In this document: positions 58,060-64,000 of the stretch, piece after piece | How positions within the stretch are numbered: the stretch's first letter is position 1 | Layout: each line of letters opens with the position of its first letter | NCBI GenBank assembly: GCA_947095535.1 | Contig: OX352773.1 | Coordinates: forward strand, 215,098,093-215,162,092 | Origin: Poecilobothrus nobilitatus | Taxonomy: Eukaryota; Arthropoda; Insecta; Diptera; Dolichopodidae | Direction: 5' to 3' | Length of the DNA stretch: 64,000 bases | The notes under the pieces: generated by a model | The model's input: only the letters and a program-made list of their open reading frames with translations | What the model was told of the DNA's origin: nothing | The model's database searches: none | Made by a program: the position numbers and the translations under genes

Positions 58060-58622
58060 AGTACAATAATTATAATTATTGTTCTGAAAAGTTTACAAAT
58101 CTTTTCCAAGTCAATTCGGCATAAAATTTCATTGACATTCTGGAATCCATAAAAAGTTATATTTTATTATTTATTAAAAGAACACAATTCGTCGAGTCTT
58201 TGGCGAATTTTAAATTTAGTTAAAGTTCAAGTACAAGTATAAAGTACAAGTATGAGTACAATTACAAGTACAAGTACAAGTGCAAGTACAAGTGCAAGTA
58301 CAAGTACAAGTACAAGTACAAGTACAAGTACAAGTACAAGTACAAGTACAAGTACAAGTACAAGTACAAGTACAAAGTACAAGTTTAAGTACAAGTACAA
58401 GTATAAGATTAAGTAAAAATACAAGTACAATTATAAGTATAAGTACAAGTGTAAGTACCATAACTATAATTGTTGTGCTAAAAAATATCAAAGTCTTTTG
58501 AATTTGTCATTTAAATTTTATTGACATTCTGGAATCCATAAAGAGTTAAGCTATATTATTTACTAAAAGAACACAATTCTTCGAGTCCTTGGTGCGAAAT
58601 TTAAAGTTAGTTAAAGTTAGAG
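58060..58622. repeat. Tandem duplication of a ~395-bp unit
   Basis: TTGACATTCTGGAATCCATA and the following ~95 bp (through GAACACAATTCGTCGAGTC and TTAGTTAAAGTT) at ~58131-58225 recur at ~58520-58618. The preceding TTTTCCAAGTC / TTTTGAATTTGTC stretches also correspond. The hexanucleotide satellite lies between the two copies of this block. Confidence 0.7.
58228..58458. repeat. (AAGTAC)n hexanucleotide satellite
   Basis: About 35 degenerate to perfect copies of AAGTAC, with the purest part at ~58290-58375. The period of six leaves all frames open on both strands, yielding spurious alternating-dipeptide frames. These are not genes. Confidence 0.95.
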
Positions 58623-58886
58623 AATATAATTTTTTTGAAACACTCTGTTTTTTATATATTTTAAATATTTGTAGTTATGTAAAATGGTATTTAATGATTA
58701 TTTAAATGTGAATTTATTTATTTATTTTTCTGTTTTTCATAATTTTTGTATCTTTTTCTTTATTTATTTTTTTTAATATTTTTAAATATAAAATAGATGC
58801 CTTGGGATAATGTAATATTATATTTTAATTGGTCTTATTTTGAAATTAGCTGTTTTTAATAAGCAATTTTTTATTTTTTTTTTCAG

Positions 58887-58922
58887 AAAATGATGAGTTA
58901 ACCGATTTTATAGGAATACAAA
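58887..58922 (+). other. Candidate 36-nt symmetric microexon
   Basis: A long T tract ends in TTTCAG (58881-58886). A GTGAGT donor starts at 58923, preceded by CAAA. Of three frames only one is open: two bases, then NDELTDFIGIQ, then one base. This makes it a phase-1/phase-1 exon whose skipping would keep the frame. The acidic mixed composition contrasts with its A/T-rich flanks. It would belong to a plus-strand gene with long introns, which I cannot identify. Confidence 0.4.
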
Positions 58923-58939
58923 GTGAGTTTTTTTCTTTA

Positions 58940-61900
58940 TAATTTTTTTTCTTTTGATTTTAATTTTTTTATGTTTGAAAAAAAAAGGGTTCTAATTTTA
59001 ATTCTCTTTTAATGGCTTTATGAACTTTGATCAAAAATATTATTTTGATATTTCAGAGATGGTATGATAAAAATTAGAAAATTTTAGAGACACCATATAG
59101 ATATATGAGGAAATTAAATATGAATTATAATGTGAAAATGTTTTGGTATCCTTTTTTTTTTTGTTTAAATGAAAATTTTTGTTTTGCTAAGTTGAAGGGT
59201 TTGAACCATTTAAAATATAACTGACAATTTTTAATTGGTTGTTGTGTGTTTTGTTGTACGTTTTTATTTTTATACGAATAAAATTATATTTAAAAGGTTT
59301 TTTTTTTTTTTTTTTTTTTTTTATAAATTGAAATTGATTTCTCATTGTCTATAATATTTAAGTGGAAAATTATCTTTTAAATATTTAAGTAATTATCTTT
59401 TAAATATTATTATAAGTATTGCTATTACAAGACTGCTTTCATGATGGAATATTTTTAAAGAAAATTAAAACCAAAATTTTATATAACGATAATAAATTTC
59501 ATAAAAGAGAAGAAATCTTTTTTCTTCTTAAAATATCATCATTTTTCAATTTTATAGTGAATAGAGTTTAACTAATTAAAAATAATGATTTAAGGGATAA
59601 AATTTTATAAAAGATTTATTACAATATTATTACTTCTTCGAAATATTTTTTTTTTTTAAATTAAAATTTTTATTAGAATATACATACATATATATTTCTT
59701 AAATAGATTTTCCAATGATGGGAATATCTAACAAGTATTAACTATAAATAGTTATTGCCAAATAATATAAAATACTTAATATCTTTTAAGTGATTAATTT
59801 GATATTTGATACACTTTGTATATAGAATTTAAATCAAAACTGTTGGAATTATAGTAAGGAAGGGGCTTCTATTACAAAATATAGTTTTCATTTATTCAAA
59901 AACTTTTAAAAATATTCTATAAATAGTAAATTATTATTAAAGGTGTATTGAATATGATTGTATTAATTTTATTCATAGATATATTCGTTATTCTTGTTTC
60001 TTTATTCCCATTTATTTTAAAATATTTTACAATAAAAGTTTTACTTTAAGTTTTTAATAAATTAATATTTCATTACATTAAAGTTTGGAAAATTATATAA
60101 ACGTAAACAAAGTGATCACTACCTTTTTAACTCTTTACTATGTCTAAGATTTAAAGATCTCATTCAAACAATAAATTATTAAATATGTCATTAAATATCT
60201 TGAATGAAACAAAAATTAAAATTTTAAAAACAATGGTTTATTATATAATTAATAAGTGCAATGCTTTAATTAAAATGGTATATCCTGTCATAGTTAAAAG
60301 AAGGTACTGTCAATTACAAACAAAATGTTCAAAAATATTCAAAAATATATTTCCATTTAATAATCTTGTATGAAAATTCAATATGGATTACGCAGCCAGA
60401 TTTAATCTTAATTTACTTCAAAATAAAAAAATTTTTGTCATCATGTTTGTGTCAGTATGTTTGTGACACTGTAAAGGAGACGAAAAGAAAAAAGATATAA
60501 GATATAAGAAGACGAAAAGATATTCTTGTTCTGGATTAAATTTTGAGTTGAATTGGTTTTTGTGTTCAAGTAAAAAAATATTAGTTCTAGGATTCTGAAA
60601 TCGTAAGAGGTTCGGGTACCTATTATACAACTACAAAATTTATGTCGCCATATTTTAGTAATTAAATAACATTTTTTTAAAAATATGATCAAATTTTATG
60701 ACAACGATTTCTGTAAAATTCAATTAATAACAGGACAACTGTAACCGTCCTGTCATTCGAATTTACATAAATTTATCTCGGTATTTATTAAAATTAGTTC
60801 TCTGAAATTTTGTAAAAGATCATTAAATTCTTTGTTTGGAAACATATAATATATTGTAAGAGTATCTTAGAATTGTTACAATCAAATCAGCTCGAACACT
60901 CTTACTTGCCTTTTAACTGGATATAAGTTATTTTAAAAGATCGTTGTAAGAAAATGAATTTAATATGTACATCAATTTTTTTTTTTTTTTTTTTTATCCT
61001 GAAATTTAAAGAAGTCTACAAAATATTATACGAATTTGTAAAGAGCACCACTTGATCTCTAATTAAAAATAATTAATTAAGTTTATTGGCTGTTAGATTC
61101 ATTCAAGGGAAATAAATGAAAATAAATGAATTAAAATAAATTAAAATATGCAATATTATTTAAGTAATAATATTTTAATTATAATAACAGTATTTAAAAG
61201 AAAAAAACTATAAAAAGAAAACGAAAAGAAAATTTCAAAGAGAGGTACAAATGGTTTTTTAATTTTCTTTTTTTATATTAATTAGAAAATTTATTTTCAA
61301 TTTTTAAAATTGCGATATTGGTTTTTAATTTTTTATTAAATAAAATTAATTATATTGAAAATTTTCTTTTTTCCATAACTAATTTTATTAAATTGAAATT
61401 TATTTTTCGACTTTCGATTTTTAGACTCTCAAAATTGGTCGAATTTCACATTAAAATTTCACATTTCATAGTTATATCATTTACATAATGTTATGTATTT
61501 TATTTATTTAATAAAATTTTTCTTTTTAGTCCTTATACATCATAATATTATATAATTAATAATTTAATGAAAATTAAATATTTGTATGAAAATTTCTTAT
61601 GAAACTTTTTTCAAAATTTCTTGTCAAGTAAAAGGAAAATTGTGTTATAGTAAATAATTTTATTTTTAGATACTCCTTATAATTGATTTTCTTTTTCTAT
61701 ATATAATTTTATCAAACTTAATTATTTTGAGGAATTTAAAAAAATTTGTTTTTCTAAATATCAAAATTAATTTTAAAAATAATAATTTGTTTGCATTTCA
61801 AATAGAAATTGTATTTAATTTCATTCCAATGCAGTTTCAACAAAAAACATTTAAAGATTTTTCTTCAAAATGTCGGATTTAATGTCTACAAGTACGCACA

Positions 61901-62278
61901 TAATATAACATATATGAATATATTATATATATATAAATTAAATGTTTTTCTTATCATCATCAATTTTATAGTTATCTAAAGTTAAGGTTTCCGGATACAC
62001 AAATCATCTGTGTGTAAAAGAAACTTTTTCAAATTAAATAAATTGAAAAAACTCTTGCCGAACTATGGAAATACATTAAATTTTTTTTATTACAAATTAC
62101 AATAATACCTACATAATATAAAGCAGAAAAAAACTTTAGTCTTAATTATCCCTACTGTCTGAGAATTTAAAATAGTTTTTGTTTTTTTAAATAATATTAA
62201 TCGGTTCTTCCATTTACAGTCTTTTTCAGAACTCCTATATCATTTGAGACAAAGTAATATTATTTTGCTTTTTTTTTT
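58940..62278. other. Non-coding A/T-rich region with one old A-family fragment
   Basis: At ~60607-60790, GAGGTTCGGGTACC, ATGATCAAATTTTATGACAA and ATTTACATAAATTTATCTCG resemble the inverted internal unit of the A-family (compare 57530-57640). The rest, including the ~28-nt poly(T) near 59300-59325, has no recognised feature. Confidence 0.4.
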
Positions 62279-62460
62279 TTATTGCATGTCTCTGACACAT
62301 AAATGTGGACAGGAAATTACTCAGCCTTTTCTGTTCAGGCGTGGCTGTAAATTTCGTAAGGGGGAATAACTCTTACAACGTGTGTGGGATTCGAAACCAC
62401 ATTCCCTCGGTGTTTATAGCGTATTTTATACGCTCTTACCCACTAGGCTACCGAGGTCCC
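62279..62460 (-). repeat. tRNA-derived SINE S2
   Basis: On the minus strand: GGGACCTCGGTAGCCTAGTG (A box inside), GTGGTTTCGAATCCCACA (B box), a shared ~100-bp body and an A-rich tail. It aligns along its length with 27833-28017. Flanking AAGTAATATTAT (62252-62263) and AAGTAATACTAT (62461-62472) look like a 12-bp target duplication with one mismatch. Confidence 0.85.
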
Positions 62461-62472
62461 AAGTAATACTAT

Positions 62473-64000
62473 ATTAATATGGATTAATCATATAGGGAAA
62501 AATTGATTGATTTTAAGTGAAAAGTTTTTGTACGGTTTGTTATAAATGATGTAAGGTAAAAATAAGAAGTACATAAACATGATGATAGGATTTTACGATT
62601 TTAAAAAATTGCAACCTTAATTTTAAAACCAAACCAAAATGTTAACGTACAGCCTACAATTTTTTTTATGTTGTTAAGTAAAAAATAACAAATATATTCT
62701 ATTAAGATTGAAAATGTCGTTATTGTAATGTGAATGTAGAAAGAATGTGATATTTTCATCATACTAATATTATAACATACACCATCCTAAACTTTCATTT
62801 TAACATTCTGTAGTTTAAATAAAAATATTTTAATAGATTTAATTTTTGATTGCTACTTTTTGCGTAGAAAATATAGTTTATTAATTTGAGCATAGATCCG
62901 TATTTCTCATATAAGATGAATTACTGATTACTCTGAGAGACGAAACCAACTCTTTGAAACCATTTTATATAGCCGTATGACACAGAAGCATTTGCTTTAC
63001 GTAAGATTAAACCTAGAGAGCAATAATCAGTCGAAAACCTGTATTCATAAATATTAAAATGAAATCAAGAACGACAGATAATGTTGCCCGCGTATCCATT
63101 TCAAATATAGCTAATTGTCAGTGCCACAGTGCCTCTAAAAGACGATTTCTTTAGTAGTTTTTTTTTTTAGAAATTTAACAAAATACAAAATCAAACAGTG
63201 AAAAACTCTGCAAAGTAAAAACATTGTTAATTAAAAAAGTCTAAAAAGAAATAAAACAAGTGATAAGAACAATAACAATAAAGCACTAAAACAAATAACT
63301 ATTATTTGCTAGCGCAAGTAGATAATTATAATTATCACTATTATTATTATTATCATTATGATTATTATTAAAAAAAAGTGTAAAGAATAACTTTATTCAT
63401 CCCAAAAAAAAAAAAATAAAATAAATTTCTTGATGATGATTATAATGAACTTTTGTCAAGGGTATTAACAAACATCATTAAAACACAAAAAGTTCCAAGA
63501 AATTATTTTAGGTAATATAATTTTATTCCAATTTCATCATCTATAAAACATAAAAAAAAAAAACCGAATTCATCTATGAAGGATCATCATCATCTCTATA
63601 CAAAGAAAGACTAAGAAAATATATTTTCTATCTTTGCCATTTTTTTTTTTTTTCTTTGTTTTAGCATAAATATTTATTTTAGACAACAAAAGTTTTTCTT
63701 TTCCTTATGTTTTATGCCTCCTAGATCTCAACTTTTTTATTTTGTTTATTTTTAATTTTAAAAAAAGCCACAAGTTTTTAAAAAGAAAACCCTCAAAAAA
63801 ATTGATCAAAAAATTTCGTAAAGCTTAGACGAGAAGAAGACAAAAAAAAAAAAAATTAAAAATGGGAGAAAAAATGGTGACAGAAGGAGACAAAAAATCA
63901 ACTTCCTTTAATATAAAATAGAAAAAAAAAACAACTAAACTTCAAAAGCAGAGAAAAAAGACAACAAAAATTAACAACACAGAATTTAAAATAAAAAAAA
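62473..64000. other. Non-coding region, possibly leader-like near 62980-63300
   Basis: ATCAGTCG (~63027) and TTGTCAGTGCC (~63116) resemble fly initiators. They are followed by A/C-rich text (ACAAAATACAAAATCAAACAGTG) of the kind seen in fly 5' leaders. No start codon with a coding frame follows inside the window, so this is only a hint. The remainder is A-rich low complexity. Confidence 0.2.

Noticed and set aside
58216..58501. Frames encoding alternating Thr-Cys, Val-Leu or Gln-Val dipeptides
   Set aside because: Direct translation of the AAGTAC satellite in different frames; no gene.

Overview
The window is extremely A/T-rich eukaryotic DNA, dense in poly(A)/poly(T) tracts, short A/T microsatellites and dispersed repeats. 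Short GT-AG introns, a DD41D mariner relic, tRNA-derived SINEs and a repeat family with a GGAC-run and a TATACCC/GGGTATA terminal hairpin all point to an insect, most likely a fly (Diptera). I cannot name the species. The window is overwhelmingly non-coding. Nearly all short open frames are accidents of low-complexity A/T tracts or of repeats whose period is a multiple of three.

Only one protein-coding gene is well supported: a three-exon minus-strand gene at 21150-23958. Its spliced product is 432 residues, a divergent MFS sugar (trehalose-type) transporter. Both introns are GT-AG with matching phases, and intron 2 hosts a tRNA-derived repeat (22431-22915) and a small MITE (22906-23025).

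Repeat layout from left to right. 68-1758: element A1 of a hairpin-ended family, carrying a ~307-bp tandem array. 2485-3939: inverted element A2. ~4003-4077: tRNA-Glu-like head. 9308-9725: 167-bp-arm fold-back with a 13-bp putative target duplication. 10881-11009: MITE M1. 14280-14680: L-repeat copy 1. 15042-15925: mariner relic. 19994-20091: hairpin element. 27833-28017: SINE S1. 34371-34925: L-repeat copy 3. 37230-37495: LINE C-terminal relic. 40905-41533: fold-back. 45159-45420: second LINE C-terminal relic. 48941-51157: element A3 with a 147-bp tandem array. 51478-52433: element with degenerate inverted ends. 57322-57754: inverted element A4. 58060-58622: tandem duplication holding an AAGTAC hexanucleotide satellite. 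62279-62460: SINE S2.

On the plus strand there are weak signs that part of the window lies in very long introns of a gene I cannot identify. These are a 36-nt phase-1/phase-1 microexon candidate (58887-58922), two weaker exon candidates (48678-48716 and 57182-57276), and two sites where a 3' splice site directly abuts a 5' splice site (42117/42118 and 47262/47263), the arrangement used for recursive splicing. These are inferences and need RNA evidence.

The observations I rate highest are the hairpin-capped tandem-repeat element family, in particular the 147-bp frame-preserving array with a perfect 17-bp inverted break, the composite fold-back at 9.3-9.7 kb, and the microexon/ratchet-site candidates. 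I see no bacterial-type operon, CRISPR array or intact transposon.
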